A DNA stretch of 22,874 bases from a virus (IMGVR_UViG_3300044953_000111:1-22874), one strand, 5' to 3'; shown: positions 8,560 to 16,303, counted from the stretch's first letter. The notes: generated by a model not told the origin, from the letters alone. Made by a program: numbers and translations.

Positions 8560-8591
8560 CTTGAGGGATGGACGTTAATCCACCCCTCAAG
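8560..8591 (-). promoter_or_regulatory. Intergenic hairpin ahead of the large adhesin gene
   Basis: An inverted repeat fills most of the 56-bp gap before the adhesin. CTTGAGGG (8560-8567) pairs with CCCTCAAG (8584-8591), then one A/C mismatch, then four more pairs (8569-8572 with 8579-8582) around a 6-nt loop. On the minus strand it is followed by TATTCTCT, only weakly T-rich, so it could be a weak terminator, a processing site, or a structure that controls translation of the GTG-started gene beginning 13 nt further on. Confidence 0.5.
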
Positions 8592-8603
8592 CACCTTAAA
8601 TAA

Positions 8604-9017
8604 TTACGCGCCGAAGTGCGTGACGATATCCTGAAGTTTCTTAACGATAACTTCAAGAACAAGGTCGTCAGTTCCGTTGTTGGCACAAACGGCCCACAAC
8701 TGGTCACCAGCAGCTCCCTGAATGTGTGAAGATCCAGCAGCAGCAAGCGAGGCCGATGTGAATGCACCAGACGTTCCATAAGCTGGATATGCCAAGGCAA
8801 CCATCATGGAAATACTGTCCGTTCCGCCGAATTTCTTAATGTCAACGCGAACAGTCGGAGCTTGCGAAATAGCTCGCCCTGAAGCACTGACACGAATCAC
8901 TTCAAAGTTGAACGGAGCGGTCCAGATCGGGAACGACCCAGGAGCCACTACAGATCGGTTGTATACAATCACCTCTCTCTGTTCAGAGGTGTCTTTATCA
9001 CGATTAACAATAGCCAT
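8604..9017 (-). CDS. Decoration- or head-fibre-like protein
   Basis: 137 residues, ATG 9015-9017 with GGAAGG about 6 nt upstream, a good ribosome site consistent with high expression. The protein begins 'MAIVNRDKDTSEQREVIVYN' and continues as alternating strands with a Gly/Ala/Ser-rich centre ('GTSGAFTSASLAAAGSSHIQ'), then 'GDQLWAVCANNGTDDLVLEV'. This is the look of a small beta-sandwich capsid or tail decoration protein. It sits two genes after the major capsid protein, a usual place for decoration or head-completion genes. No enzyme motif or membrane segment is seen. The hairpin at 8560-8591 follows its stop codon, so its mRNA end may be protected or terminated there. Confidence 0.6.
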   Translation of the reverse strand: MAIVNRDKDTSEQREVIVYNRSVVAPGSFPIWTAPFNFEVIRVSASGRAISQAPTVRVDIKKFGGTDSISMMVALAYPAYGTSGAFTSASLAAAGSSHIQGAAGDQLWAVCANNGTDDLVLEVIVKKLQDIVTHFGA

Positions 9018-9018
9018 T

Positions 9019-9456
9019 TTATACCTTCCTTTTTGGCGCTAGCTGACTAACGTTGTAGTCATTCCAGGCCCGTTTCATATCGTTTCTAGTTTCTCGCCCT
9101 ATGTCTTCTAGCCGATTATCTAACGCTCTCTTTTCGGACTTCTCAGTCTTTTCACGCTGCTCCATGATGGAAGCGTAAACATCGCGATTCTGTCCGTCGA
9201 TTTCCTTCAAACGTTGCATGATCGGTTCAATTCCCCATGCTACAGGAACACCTTTCAGTGTCCAGTCGGTTGAAAGGCTCATCACGTAGAGCGGTTGACA
9301 ATCAACAACGAATAGCGCGGCTCCAGAATCTAAATCATGTTTGACGTAAGTTTTTCTATATCGGTAGATGTTGATCATCGCACCATCACACCGAGCGAAA
9401 AGCTCCCGATCAAAAAATTTTAGTTCCTGATTAAGCCGCGCTACAAAAAAAGACAT
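9019..9456 (-). CDS. Small post-capsid protein (possible head-completion or accessory)
   Basis: About 145 residues. I prefer ATG 9454-9456 (MSFFVARLNQEL) over the TTG four codons upstream. The first 100 residues are mixed ('FFDRELFARCDGAMINIYRY', 'LFVVDCQPLYVMSLSTDW'), and the last 50 are a charged helix ('REKTEKSEKRALDNRLEDIG'). It lies directly after the major capsid protein gene, where phages often encode a head-completion or capsid-associated protein. I do not recognise the family with confidence. Helical C-terminus, no membrane segment, no catalytic pattern. The gene ends one base before the start codon of the decoration-like gene. Confidence 0.65.
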   Translation of the reverse strand: MSFFVARLNQELKFFDRELFARCDGAMINIYRYRKTYVKHDLDSGAALFVVDCQPLYVMSLSTDWTLKGVPVAWGIEPIMQRLKEIDGQNRDVYASIMEQREKTEKSEKRALDNRLEDIGRETRNDMKRAWNDYNVSQLAPKRKV

Positions 9457-9468
9457 AGTTAATCCCAA

Positions 9469-10680
9469 TTATGGGCTGATGTAGTTACGGAGCACCGCGC
9501 AGCTAGCTGGGAACTCATTGAAAAGATTTGCGAACAAACGCAGTCTCACTTCAAAAAGATCACTGCTAGTCTGAACGATAAGCTCAGAACCAGTCTCAGA
9601 TGCCCACTCAAGCTCGCTCAGCACGTACTTGACGATGACACCTTCCGAGAGCATGAACACTCTGCGGGGGCTGTCTTTGTCTGGGCAAACTGGCGAACCG
9701 TTAAATTCCAGATAAGAGTTCTCGGTCTTTGTAAAGCCTCCGTCACCCTTAACCGTATTAACATAACGCTTATCGGCAGCAAGAAGCTTAGTATAGAAGC
9801 GTTCGGTGTCGAAATCAGTCCATAGAACTGAGATCTTACCGTTACCTCTACGACGCGCTTCGTTGTATGCCTGCTGAAGGCCATCCAAAGTCAACTGACC
9901 ACCCGAAAGGTTGACCGAGTTGCCCTGGAAGCTTGGATACAACGACCGATCAACGTTAAACACTGTCGTCGTTCCACCATCAAGCTGAGTCAGGATTCCC
10001 TGAATCTCTTGACCCTGTGAGCCGGAGCGAATCAGGACATCTGTTGACACGACCGTCACTGGAGCGCTAAGCGTCAGCGTTGCAGTGGTTGTGCCAGTCA
10101 GAGCCGTAATCGCTACGCCAGATGCTTTAAGGGTGGCAAATGTTGAGTCATAGATATCTACGACCATACCAACATCAAGGAACTTGTTCCCTGCTTCAAC
10201 TGACTCACGACCAGTCACGGTAATAACCGAGCTAGAAGTCGCGTTAGCTGAAACGGTCGCAAGCGTTCCAGTACCATCCCACGAACACTGGCGGTTAACA
10301 TCGCTCACGAGATCTTTCATACCTTCAGACATCTGAAAGCTGACTTCGCGAACATATGCTCCCTTATCGTTCTTGCTTGCAGCGATCATCTGAGCGCTCA
10401 CACCGAACCTAAGGTAATTACTACGGTTTGCGATCAAGGCTTGTACCGTGGTTTGACGCCCGATAGCAGGAAGGTTGCCCCCCTCTGCAACGGCTCCGAT
10501 CCCAGTATTACGCCGGACTTTGACCGGTCGCACAACCTGGAATCCGCTCCAAGGTTCTTTACCTTTTTCTGCGGCTTTGTAAATAGGACAGCTATCGTTG
10601 AACTGGCTCTTAATCGTACCTGCGTAGAAATTCTTCAGATTGGCCAGCCCGGACGAGACTGTCTGGAATGAATTAGGCAT
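9469..10680 (-). CDS. Major capsid protein (HK97-fold)
   Basis: 403 residues, ATG 10678-10680. The ribosome site is strong (AAGGAG at 10692-10687, 6 nt spacing), as expected for the most abundant virion protein. The N-terminal region includes 'PWSGFQVVRPVKVRRNTGIG', then 'RQTTVQALIANRSNYLRFGV', resembling the N-arm and E-loop region. Residues about 145-220 form a strand-rich insertion (VITVTGRESVEAGNKFLDVG, then 'VVDIYDSTFATLKASGVAIT'), like the inserted beta-barrel of some capsid proteins. The remainder fits the P- and A-domains ('LDGLQQAYNEARRRGNGKIS'), ending 'FNEFPASCAVLRNYISP'. It follows the scaffold gene directly, the standard order. HK97 fold is inferred from these patterns. Confidence 0.88.
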   Translation of the reverse strand: MPNSFQTVSSGLANLKNFYAGTIKSQFNDSCPIYKAAEKGKEPWSGFQVVRPVKVRRNTGIGAVAEGGNLPAIGRQTTVQALIANRSNYLRFGVSAQMIAASKNDKGAYVREVSFQMSEGMKDLVSDVNRQCSWDGTGTLATVSANATSSSVITVTGRESVEAGNKFLDVGMVVDIYDSTFATLKASGVAITALTGTTTATLTLSAPVTVVSTDVLIRSGSQGQEIQGILTQLDGGTTTVFNVDRSLYPSFQGNSVNLSGGQLTLDGLQQAYNEARRRGNGKISVLWTDFDTERFYTKLLAADKRYVNTVKGDGGFTKTENSYLEFNGSPVCPDKDSPRRVFMLSEGVIVKYVLSELEWASETGSELIVQTSSDLFEVRLRLFANLFNEFPASCAVLRNYISP

Positions 10681-10692
10681 TTGTCTCTCCTT

Positions 10693-11517
10693 TTATATAG
10701 CTCCTCGCATAGCTGCTTCTAGCGCCGCGTTGGTAGCTTCCTTAATGGTCTTGTACTGAACTGGTGCCTGACCAGGAATACCACCGCCGCTTGGTGCATC
10801 TTTAGCCACACGATTAGCTTCGGTTTGTTTAGTTACTTGTTCTTTTGTTTTCGCCTGGAACCGTTGAGTCAACTTATCGTTAACCGATTTAAATAGCTGA
10901 TCCCAAACCTGCTCTGTAAGCTTAGTTCCTTTATCGCTGAGCGTCTGAGCGCGGGCCAGGATTAACTCCTGGATGTCCGGGTCTTTTGTCTCAGGATACT
11001 TTTCACCAAGCTTCGCGAACGTAGATTCAATCGTAGCAAGATGGCTCGCCACCTTACTCTCGTAAATCTCCGATTCTATTTGGGCTACTTTATCGGCTAC
11101 CGACCTAAACTCAGGCGGTAATCCCTGCTCACTCTTAGGTTCCTGCTTTTCGTCTAGTCCGTTCGGAAGCGCATACTTAGCGTAGCCGTGAAACGACTTC
11201 GGGTAGAGCTTCTGAAACTCGCCATACAAATGCGGGTTCTCCCTGAGTGTTTTAAGATCATGCTCCAAAGCGTTCCAATATCTGGATTGCTCCTGATACT
11301 GTTTTCGCTCCTCGGCAAGCTCTTGTGTCTTGCGGGTATAGTCTGAATGGGCCATAACGCTGCTTTTAAGCGCTTGGGTTGTCCACTCTTTGCCATCCCA
11401 CTTGAATTTCTCCACAGAGCCGAGATCGAGGATCTCTGGTTGTTCCGTTGGAGTAGAAACTTGTTCTGTTGTTGGTTCGGCTCCCAGTTCTTGGGTTTGA
11501 CCTTCTAGGTTTTCCAA
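10693..11517 (-). CDS. Capsid scaffolding protein
   Basis: 274 residues from a TTG start (11515-11517) that is supported by AAGGAG nine bases upstream. The N-terminal 30 residues are acidic, Gln- and Thr-rich and probably disordered. Then comes 'FKWDGKEWTTQALKSSVMAH' with 'DYTRKTQELAEERKQY', a motif I associate with scaffold or internal head proteins. Residues 60-230 are charged helices with coiled-coil character, and the C-terminus is short, Gly/Ala-rich and ends in a small helix. This acidic, helical composition directly upstream of the major capsid gene is typical for scaffolds that line the procapsid and leave on maturation. No serine-protease motif is seen, so it is not a fused protease. 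Confidence 0.82.
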   Translation of the reverse strand: MENLEGQTQELGAEPTTEQVSTPTEQPEILDLGSVEKFKWDGKEWTTQALKSSVMAHSDYTRKTQELAEERKQYQEQSRYWNALEHDLKTLRENPHLYGEFQKLYPKSFHGYAKYALPNGLDEKQEPKSEQGLPPEFRSVADKVAQIESEIYESKVASHLATIESTFAKLGEKYPETKDPDIQELILARAQTLSDKGTKLTEQVWDQLFKSVNDKLTQRFQAKTKEQVTKQTEANRVAKDAPSGGGIPGQAPVQYKTIKEATNAALEAAMRGAI

Positions 11518-11520
11518 AAT

Positions 11521-11838
11521 TTATCTCTCCTTCATTCCGAATGCTTTAGAAACGCGGCCATACCATCCCATGTCTTTGGCGGTTTCAGGTTGTTTTGCTG
11601 CTTCCTGCATTAACTGTTCTTTGGTGGCCTCTTTGGACTCTTTAGTAGGGGGGGCTAGGTCAGACTTTTTATTTTCTTGTTCTGACTCCATGTCTTCGTC
11701 TTCTTTTTCCATGGACTCACCCATCATTTCGTTTTGTTCATGCATCATTCCCTCTTTGTCGCCTCCGAGGTTGATGATGATATTGAGTCCTTGACGTTTC
11801 TTCATTAACGCTGCCTTCATTGGGTCGCTTGGCATCAT
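11521..11838 (-). CDS. Small Met/Glu/Lys-rich protein between portal and scaffold
   Basis: 105 residues. The start overlaps the portal stop (ATGATG over TGA) and has AAGGAG about 10 nt upstream, so it is a real, coupled gene. The composition is extreme: about a dozen Met and many Glu, Lys and Gln, with runs such as 'MMHEQNEMMGESMEKEDEDM', then 'MQEAAKQPETAKDMGWYGRV'. It is probably disordered or helical, with an ordered C-terminal patch (WYGRVSKAFGM). No family recognised. Its location between portal and scaffold, and its acidic helical character, suggest an assembly role such as an auxiliary scaffold or portal-associated factor, which is inference only. Confidence 0.7.
   Translation of the reverse strand: MMPSDPMKAALMKKRQGLNIIINLGGDKEGMMHEQNEMMGESMEKEDEDMESEQENKKSDLAPPTKESKEATKEQLMQEAAKQPETAKDMGWYGRVSKAFGMKER
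11527..11532 (-). promoter_or_regulatory. Shine-Dalgarno site selecting TTG start of scaffold gene
   Basis: AAGGAG on the minus strand lies nine bases before TTG 11515-11517. No ATG is available nearby in that frame, so the site decides the non-ATG start. It falls inside the last codons of the Met-rich gene. Confidence 0.6.
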
Positions 11839-13856
11839 TGTAATTGTGCTCCTTGCTGTAATTGTTCTGCGGCCGTTTCTTGTTGGGCCATTTGATCAGC
11901 GAGCATCTGGTCTTCAGCCATTTGCTCTTGAACCTGCACTTGCTCCTCTTGAAACTTTAGTGATGGGTCGGCTAGCTCAGATGCTTGTCGGACATGCTCT
12001 TCTCGCACCTGGAAATAGAGATCCTGTATTTCGGGAGCGAGGCGCTCAAATTTGTCTGACTTCCTGAACCGCTCCATCTCCTTGAGAATGAGTGTGTGAT
12101 TGTCAAACTCATCAATATTTGGATATATCCCAGCTTCAATTTGTTCTATTTGTTTCTTGGCCATGTTCGTATCAAGAGCTTGATCCCGCCATACTTGAGC
12201 TACATCGCCAAACTCCAACATGTTAAGAACTTGCTCTCTGGTTTTTGGATCAGCTGGGTCTCCCATGAGGCCAGCCTGAAATAGATTCAAAACCTCTTGC
12301 CTCTTGAGTGTCTTACTACCAGGTAGAGCGGAGCCTTTTATGACGATCACATCTGTGTTGTTTTTAAGATCTGCACCAGTGAATGGTTTAACAGCATACT
12401 CAAGTCCGGATCCACCAACCTTGAGAAGTCTCTCAGTCTGATAAAACTTCTGAGCATATTGAAGAATCAATTTTCCTAACCTGGCATAAGCTTCTTCGTG
12501 ATTGCTAATTTCTAGTCCAATACGAGTGTCATCTTGCTCAGTCAGGAACTGCATCCCAATCGCCGGAATAGAGGATGATGGAAGCTGCCCTCGTGATACT
12601 TGGTTGATTCCTGAAATGTCATCTAGCTGAGCCTGAAGCGCTTCTTCTTCTTTGTAGGCATATGCAGGAATCTGTGGTGTGTCTAATGGCCTAACTTCCG
12701 CAGCATTTGGCACTGGCGTAAAGTGAACCACCTCGCCTGATAAGTCGTTTAGGCCCTCTTTAATCAACTCAGATCCACGAGGGGCAAGATACTTTCCGGC
12801 TAGGAGCTGGTTAACCCATTGAGCACGCTTCTGATAAAGCCTGTTGAATTGATCTTGGATAGGACGAAGATGTGTGATGACTGATTCTGAATAATACTTT
12901 CCAGCGACAACGATGTCGTCAAACTTAACCAGTGGAATATCGCCAACGGGTAGTGGTTTGTCCTCTAAAACAACATCCCCTGCTGTGATAACCATCCTAC
13001 CGAGAGGATATTTTTTAGAGCGCTTCTCGTAGTAAACGTATTCTGTCGCTGAGTTAGTTAGAATGGACTGAGTTCCACTCATTCCTCGGCTTTGTGTATT
13101 GAGAGACTGAATCCTAGCCTCATACTGATTAGAGAGTGAAAAGCTTTGATCTTCTTTTACTTCCTCTCCCTTTTCGCCATACTGCGATTTGAAATAGTCT
13201 AGCTTTCTAATCTTAGCGCATATGAACCAAGTAGATTCTTCAAAGGTTTTTGCTAGTGGATCTTGGAACACCTCAAATGCTGAAATGACATCAATCCCGA
13301 TGTCTCCCTCATAACCAGTCACTTCACCATTCATAGGATCAATCATGGGATTACCTAAAGTGTCATCATACCTGATTCTGAGATATGAGTGACCGCACTG
13401 TTGTGCCCACATGACGGTATCAACTCGTTTTCGCTCTAGGTTTTGCGTATCCCAGACGTAATCTAACACCTGAAGTGAAAGCTCTGCTGCTTCCTTATCT
13501 TCTGGGTCGTTTGAGTTTGGTTTTACATCATATTTTGGTTTGTTTTTAACCAGTCTTGAGCATCGGTTTTGAATCGCTGGGAGGATCTTGTTTACATGGA
13601 TTCTGTTCTTGGCAATTGTCCCGATACTTGCGCCGAGGGTCTCAAAGCGCCTTGTTGATGAGTTGTAGGCGACGTTACTATATCCGAGCAGAGCTGCGAC
13701 GTTCGTTAGCCAGATGGCTTCATTTGCTGTTCTAGCTGTAGATTGACGAGCTTCTAGGGCTTTAGTCTGAACCCAGGCGGCGAGTTTTTTTTCCGCCTGT
13801 TTAGCCGCAAAGTCATCAAACTTATCATTGCCTTCTAGTGCGTCTGATATTTCCAT
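11835..13856 (-). CDS. Portal protein
   Basis: 673 residues, ATG 13854-13856, overlapping the previous stop by one base (TAATG). The protein has the layout of a large (P22-like class) portal: an N-terminal helical clip/wing part with 'AKNRIHVNKILPAIQNRCSR' and 'LVKNKPKYDVKPNSNDPEDK', then 'MWAQQCGHSYLRIRYDD', 'GDIGIDVISAFEVFQDP', a core 'SESVITHLRPIQDQFNRLYQ', and 'QLDDISGINQVSRGQLPSSS' with 'QFLTEQDDTRIGLEISNHEE'. The last 80 residues are a Gln/Glu-rich helix, like the barrel region. Twelve copies would form the DNA channel that receives the terminase motor and carries the adaptor. The family assignment rests on these recurrent portal segments and on context. Confidence 0.9.
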   Translation of the reverse strand: MEISDALEGNDKFDDFAAKQAEKKLAAWVQTKALEARQSTARTANEAIWLTNVAALLGYSNVAYNSSTRRFETLGASIGTIAKNRIHVNKILPAIQNRCSRLVKNKPKYDVKPNSNDPEDKEAAELSLQVLDYVWDTQNLERKRVDTVMWAQQCGHSYLRIRYDDTLGNPMIDPMNGEVTGYEGDIGIDVISAFEVFQDPLAKTFEESTWFICAKIRKLDYFKSQYGEKGEEVKEDQSFSLSNQYEARIQSLNTQSRGMSGTQSILTNSATEYVYYEKRSKKYPLGRMVITAGDVVLEDKPLPVGDIPLVKFDDIVVAGKYYSESVITHLRPIQDQFNRLYQKRAQWVNQLLAGKYLAPRGSELIKEGLNDLSGEVVHFTPVPNAAEVRPLDTPQIPAYAYKEEEALQAQLDDISGINQVSRGQLPSSSIPAIGMQFLTEQDDTRIGLEISNHEEAYARLGKLILQYAQKFYQTERLLKVGGSGLEYAVKPFTGADLKNNTDVIVIKGSALPGSKTLKRQEVLNLFQAGLMGDPADPKTREQVLNMLEFGDVAQVWRDQALDTNMAKKQIEQIEAGIYPNIDEFDNHTLILKEMERFRKSDKFERLAPEIQDLYFQVREEHVRQASELADPSLKFQEEQVQVQEQMAEDQMLADQMAQQETAAEQLQQGAQLQ

Positions 13857-14077
13857 TAGGTCGCTGCGTAGTCAGAAAGAACTCCTAAATCTTCGGTTGA
13901 TTCAGGGGCACTTTCTTTAGCTTCGACCTTTTTGGTCCCCCAATCGGCTTTTTGCCCATACTGATACGAAACAAAATCACGGCTCATGAGCTTGTTCACA
14001 AGCTTTTGCGTCGTGACATAATACATGACTTCTCGGATGATAGTGTAACCGAGAAGTGCGAAAAAAGCAGCGGTCAC
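13856..14077 (-). CDS. Small single-pass membrane protein upstream of portal
   Basis: 73 residues from GTG 14075-14077. The GTG overlaps the preceding stop (TAGTG) and has GGAGG eight bases upstream, which supports this start over any ATG. Residues 2-20 (TAAFFALLGYTIIREVMYY) form one hydrophobic segment. The rest is soluble and charged: 'FVSYQYGQKADWGTKK' and an acidic tail. It could be a membrane-associated accessory of packaging or lysis, but no known lysis motif is visible and I do not recognise the family. Confidence 0.65.
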   Translation of the reverse strand: MTAAFFALLGYTIIREVMYYVTTQKLVNKLMSRDFVSYQYGQKADWGTKKVEAKESAPESTEDLGVLSDYAAT

Positions 14078-14448
14078 TAGAATCCCTCCACTAGCCCTTC
14101 GGATGGACCATATGTTTTACGACCTAGTTGAACCGACATTTCTTCTTTAATTTTATTAAGTTCCCCGTAAGGGTAGACCATGATGTTTTTATAGAAGAAA
14201 TGGGACACCGTCCCTGTGCCTCCTGGGTTATAGAGTTTGATAATCTCTGGTGTGGTTTCTAACTCCGTATCACCTCTAGCTAAGGCTTCAGCAATACGAG
14301 ACTCAAATTCATGTCTGGTCTCTTTAGTTGGATCAATATCAAAGGCTTTTGGATCAGTTTTATGAGCTGGAATCTTTGAGGTGTCCTGGTGCTCTCCAAA
14401 AACAGCAGTAGGGTCAGTTTGTTCAAGTGTCGTCGTATTCATTGGCAT
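14077..14448 (-). CDS. Small hypothetical protein between terminase nuclease half and portal
   Basis: About 124 residues if it starts at ATG 14446-14448 (MPMNTTTLEQ); an ATG two codons later is equally possible, and a longer start at 14523 would overlap the nuclease gene by about 100 bp. The N-terminal third is polar and disordered. The second half has order: 'ETRHEFESRIAEALARGDTE', then 'PEIIKLYNPGGTGTVSHFFY' and 'VYPYGELNKIKEEMSVQLGR'. No family recognised. It is translationally tied to the membrane protein gene that follows. Confidence 0.65.
   Translation of the reverse strand: MPMNTTTLEQTDPTAVFGEHQDTSKIPAHKTDPKAFDIDPTKETRHEFESRIAEALARGDTELETTPEIIKLYNPGGTGTVSHFFYKNIMVYPYGELNKIKEEMSVQLGRKTYGPSEGLVEGF
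14085..14089 (-). promoter_or_regulatory. Shine-Dalgarno site selecting GTG start of small membrane protein
   Basis: GGAGG on the minus strand precedes GTG 14075-14077 by eight bases. It lies inside the end of the upstream gene, and the GTG overlaps that gene's TAG stop. Together they fix a non-ATG start for the 73-residue membrane protein. Confidence 0.6.
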
Positions 14449-15226
14449 TTCTGTTTGATTTAGCGATGAGCTGGTTTCTGTACCAGTCTTCGTATCCTGA
14501 GTCTTGCGGGTTAGGTTGAACATTCTTTGGTTTCTCTTTCTCGGGGTAAAATACGATTTTTTCCATGTACGCTAATGCGTCTAGGAGATCGTCATGTGCC
14601 CCCCGTGGGAATTGGTTGTATTCTATTTCAAAATCTGTCAGACCTTGGGCAATAAGTAAACGATTCCATTCAAATCTAGGGACTAAACCACTGATCCTCA
14701 TTTCCTTAGTTTTATCTGGAGTCGGTTTAATCCCAACGACTGGTAACTCTGGCACATGGCGTCTTCGCTTTTCTTCTTCAATCATGTATAGGAGCGCCTT
14801 TTGATATGCCACATCTTCTATGCCAATGGATTTTGGTTTGAGCTGGCTATAAACGTCAAAGACTAGTTGAACCACTTGGGTCGGGTTGATTTTGAATCGC
14901 TGGGCATGGGTGAGATACCACGTTTCATTTGCATCAACTTGAATAACGCATAATGCTGTGAAGTCAGCGTTAGAAGTCTCTGATAGAGCAGGGTCAATAA
15001 ACGCAAACGTATGAACCTTAGCTGGGAGTTCTTTGAAATACCTAAGCCACTCGGGTTTAAGCTTGCGGTCTTCAAGGGGTATAATTTCATTTTGGTATTG
15101 GTTCGCGAAGTGATAAGAACCTGCCGCCTTCTTGAGTTCAAGTAGCTTTTCGCGACTAAGACGCTCAGGAAATAGAAGCGATCCATCAGCTCGCTCTGCC
15201 TTTTCGTAGACTATTGACCATTTCAT
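14423..15226 (-). CDS. Terminase large subunit, nuclease half (separate gene)
   Basis: About 267 residues from ATG 15224-15226, which overlaps the previous stop as ATGA; a TTG six codons upstream is less likely. It begins in the interdomain linker ('ADGSLLFPERLSREKL', residues 13-28, then 'YHFANQYQNEIIPLEDRKL'), which in intact terminases follows the ATPase domain. Next is an RNase H-fold nuclease: 'FAFIDPALSETSNADFTAL' with D78, 'SIGIEDVAYQKALLY' with E137, and 'QFPRGAHDDLLDALAYMEKI' with D212, D213 and D216. These acidic residues bind the metals that cut the genome at packaging. There is no Walker motif here, and an in-frame stop lies a few codons upstream. The ATPase half is a separate gene at 21573, about 6.3 kb away. 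Confidence 0.9.
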   Translation of the reverse strand: MKWSIVYEKAERADGSLLFPERLSREKLLELKKAAGSYHFANQYQNEIIPLEDRKLKPEWLRYFKELPAKVHTFAFIDPALSETSNADFTALCVIQVDANETWYLTHAQRFKINPTQVVQLVFDVYSQLKPKSIGIEDVAYQKALLYMIEEEKRRRHVPELPVVGIKPTPDKTKEMRISGLVPRFEWNRLLIAQGLTDFEIEYNQFPRGAHDDLLDALAYMEKIVFYPEKEKPKNVQPNPQDSGYEDWYRNQLIAKSNRNANEYDDT

Positions 15227-15636
15227 CCAAAGAAGGTGCTCCAAAGCATCTTAATTGGTGCCCAGTCCTCTTTATGAACGACCCAGATAACGAAGAACAC
15301 ATAGAGGATTAGAGCTAGTTGAAATACGAAATAAACGAACTTAACGAAATAACCAGCCAGGTCATTGAGCTTTCTCATAAAGCTTCCACGAGGAACAATC
15401 GCATTGTCTAATCCAAACTGCGCTATATGAGCCAAGCGAGCCTTCTGCTCTGATATTGTCATAGTTACAAGCTCACCCTTGTCATTGACCTTCCAAAAGT
15501 GAGGCTTGGCTCTGCTAACCTTGCTGAAATCTGGATTTAAGAGAGCGTTTGGGTAACTCTTGATCTGTCTTTTGCTAGGATTCACTATGACGCGTGCGTT
15601 GTTCTTCGTGAACACTACTAGCCGAGTCTTTGGCAT
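15223..15636 (-). CDS. Membrane-anchored small protein
   Basis: 137 residues from ATG 15634-15636. The N-terminal 90 residues are basic and soluble ('TRLVVFTKNNARVIVNPSKR', then 'KPHFWKVNDKGELV'). Residues about 96-120 are one strong membrane segment (YFVKFVYFVFQLALILYVFF). A short tail with 'WAPIKMLWSTFF' follows. Its final bases overlap the start of the terminase nuclease gene (ATGA), so the two are translationally coupled. No known holin or spanin pattern is obvious. A role in lysis, entry or membrane-associated assembly is possible but not shown. Confidence 0.65.
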   Translation of the reverse strand: MPKTRLVVFTKNNARVIVNPSKRQIKSYPNALLNPDFSKVSRAKPHFWKVNDKGELVTMTISEQKARLAHIAQFGLDNAIVPRGSFMRKLNDLAGYFVKFVYFVFQLALILYVFFVIWVVHKEDWAPIKMLWSTFFG

Positions 15637-15772
15637 TTCCTACCTCAATATCCTTAGCAAGAAGATTAATAAACGCTGCCACCTCGCGGTAGGGCCTCGT
15701 CGCTAAATAATTTAGCGTATCTGCTAGGGTCTTTGAATCTATGTTGTACGACTTGGACGGTAGTTCTTGCAT
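15575..15772 (-). CDS. Small helical protein
   Basis: 65 residues from ATG 15770-15772 with AGGAGG six bases upstream, one of the best ribosome sites in the window. The core 'IDSKTLADTLNYLATRPYRE' plus 'VAAFINLLAKDI' is two amphipathic helices, a pattern I associate with small phage proteins of unknown function whose core reads L..L..YL.TRPY.EV. The last 20 residues are polar. It overlaps the following membrane protein gene by 62 bp, which is long for this operon, so the membrane protein could start later. Confidence 0.65.
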   Translation of the reverse strand: MQELPSKSYNIDSKTLADTLNYLATRPYREVAAFINLLAKDIEVGNAKDSASSVHEEQRTRHSES

Positions 15773-15782
15773 TCTTTGCCTC

Positions 15783-16019
15783 CTATGAAGTTGTTACTGG
15801 TGGATCACCTTGAGCTGCTGCCGCTGCTTGTGCTGCTGCTTGCGAAGCCTGCTGAGCTAGGATCTGTTTAATCTTCGCTTTTAGGATTATCCCCACGACT
15901 CTTTTTACATATTGCGTACTAGTTTCGCCACCAATTAAAGGGATTACCGCCTGAAGCGCGGCTAGAAGCGTCGGAACCTCGGCGTCTGGAATTGTTACGT
16001 TTACTGGAATTGTCGCCAT
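15783..16019 (-). CDS. Small hypothetical protein with Ala/Gln-rich tail
   Basis: 78 residues, ATG 16017-16019, with AGGAG about 7 nt upstream. The N-terminus 'ATIPVNVTIPDAEVPTLLAA' resembles the start of the next gene upstream ('ADVTVLVTFKEDEYPDIKSG'), so the two may be paralogues. The C-terminal third is a low-complexity Ala/Gln run (QASQAAAQAAAAAQG) encoded by a gct/tgc-type trinucleotide repeat at about 15815-15850. No function can be assigned. Confidence 0.6.
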   Translation of the reverse strand: MATIPVNVTIPDAEVPTLLAALQAVIPLIGGETSTQYVKRVVGIILKAKIKQILAQQASQAAAQAAAAAQGDPPVTTS

Positions 16020-16027
16020 AAATTCTC

Positions 16028-16303
16028 CTATCCTGAAATCACTGTGCCGTCGGGCAGAGTCGCATCAACGGTCGGAGTTATCTGAACAGATTGAGACTCG
16101 CTTACTAACCGCACTGCCTTTCGTCTTAGGCCGTCTCGCGCAAGCTCTCCTAAAATCACAGGGATTCTAGTTAAAACCCAGTTATCGTCGCTTACCGGAG
16201 TGCCGTCATCTGCCGACGTATTGGGATAGATTTCCAGCATCCCGCTTTTGATATCGGGATACTCGTCTTCTTTAAACGTCACTAGAACAGTTACGTCAGC
16301 CAT
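16028..16303 (-). CDS. Small hypothetical protein, possible paralogue of its neighbour
   Basis: 91 residues; ATG 16301-16303 overlaps the previous stop by one base (TAATG). The N-terminal strand 'VTVLVTFKEDEYPDIKSGM' is like that of the following gene, and a helix 'LTRIPVILGELARDGLRRKA' occupies the same relative place as 'VKRVVGIILKAKIKQIL' there. No catalytic or membrane motif. It sits between the lectin-like protein and the Ala/Gln-rich protein and is probably co-translated with the former. Confidence 0.6.
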   Translation of the reverse strand: MADVTVLVTFKEDEYPDIKSGMLEIYPNTSADDGTPVSDDNWVLTRIPVILGELARDGLRRKAVRLVSESQSVQITPTVDATLPDGTVISG

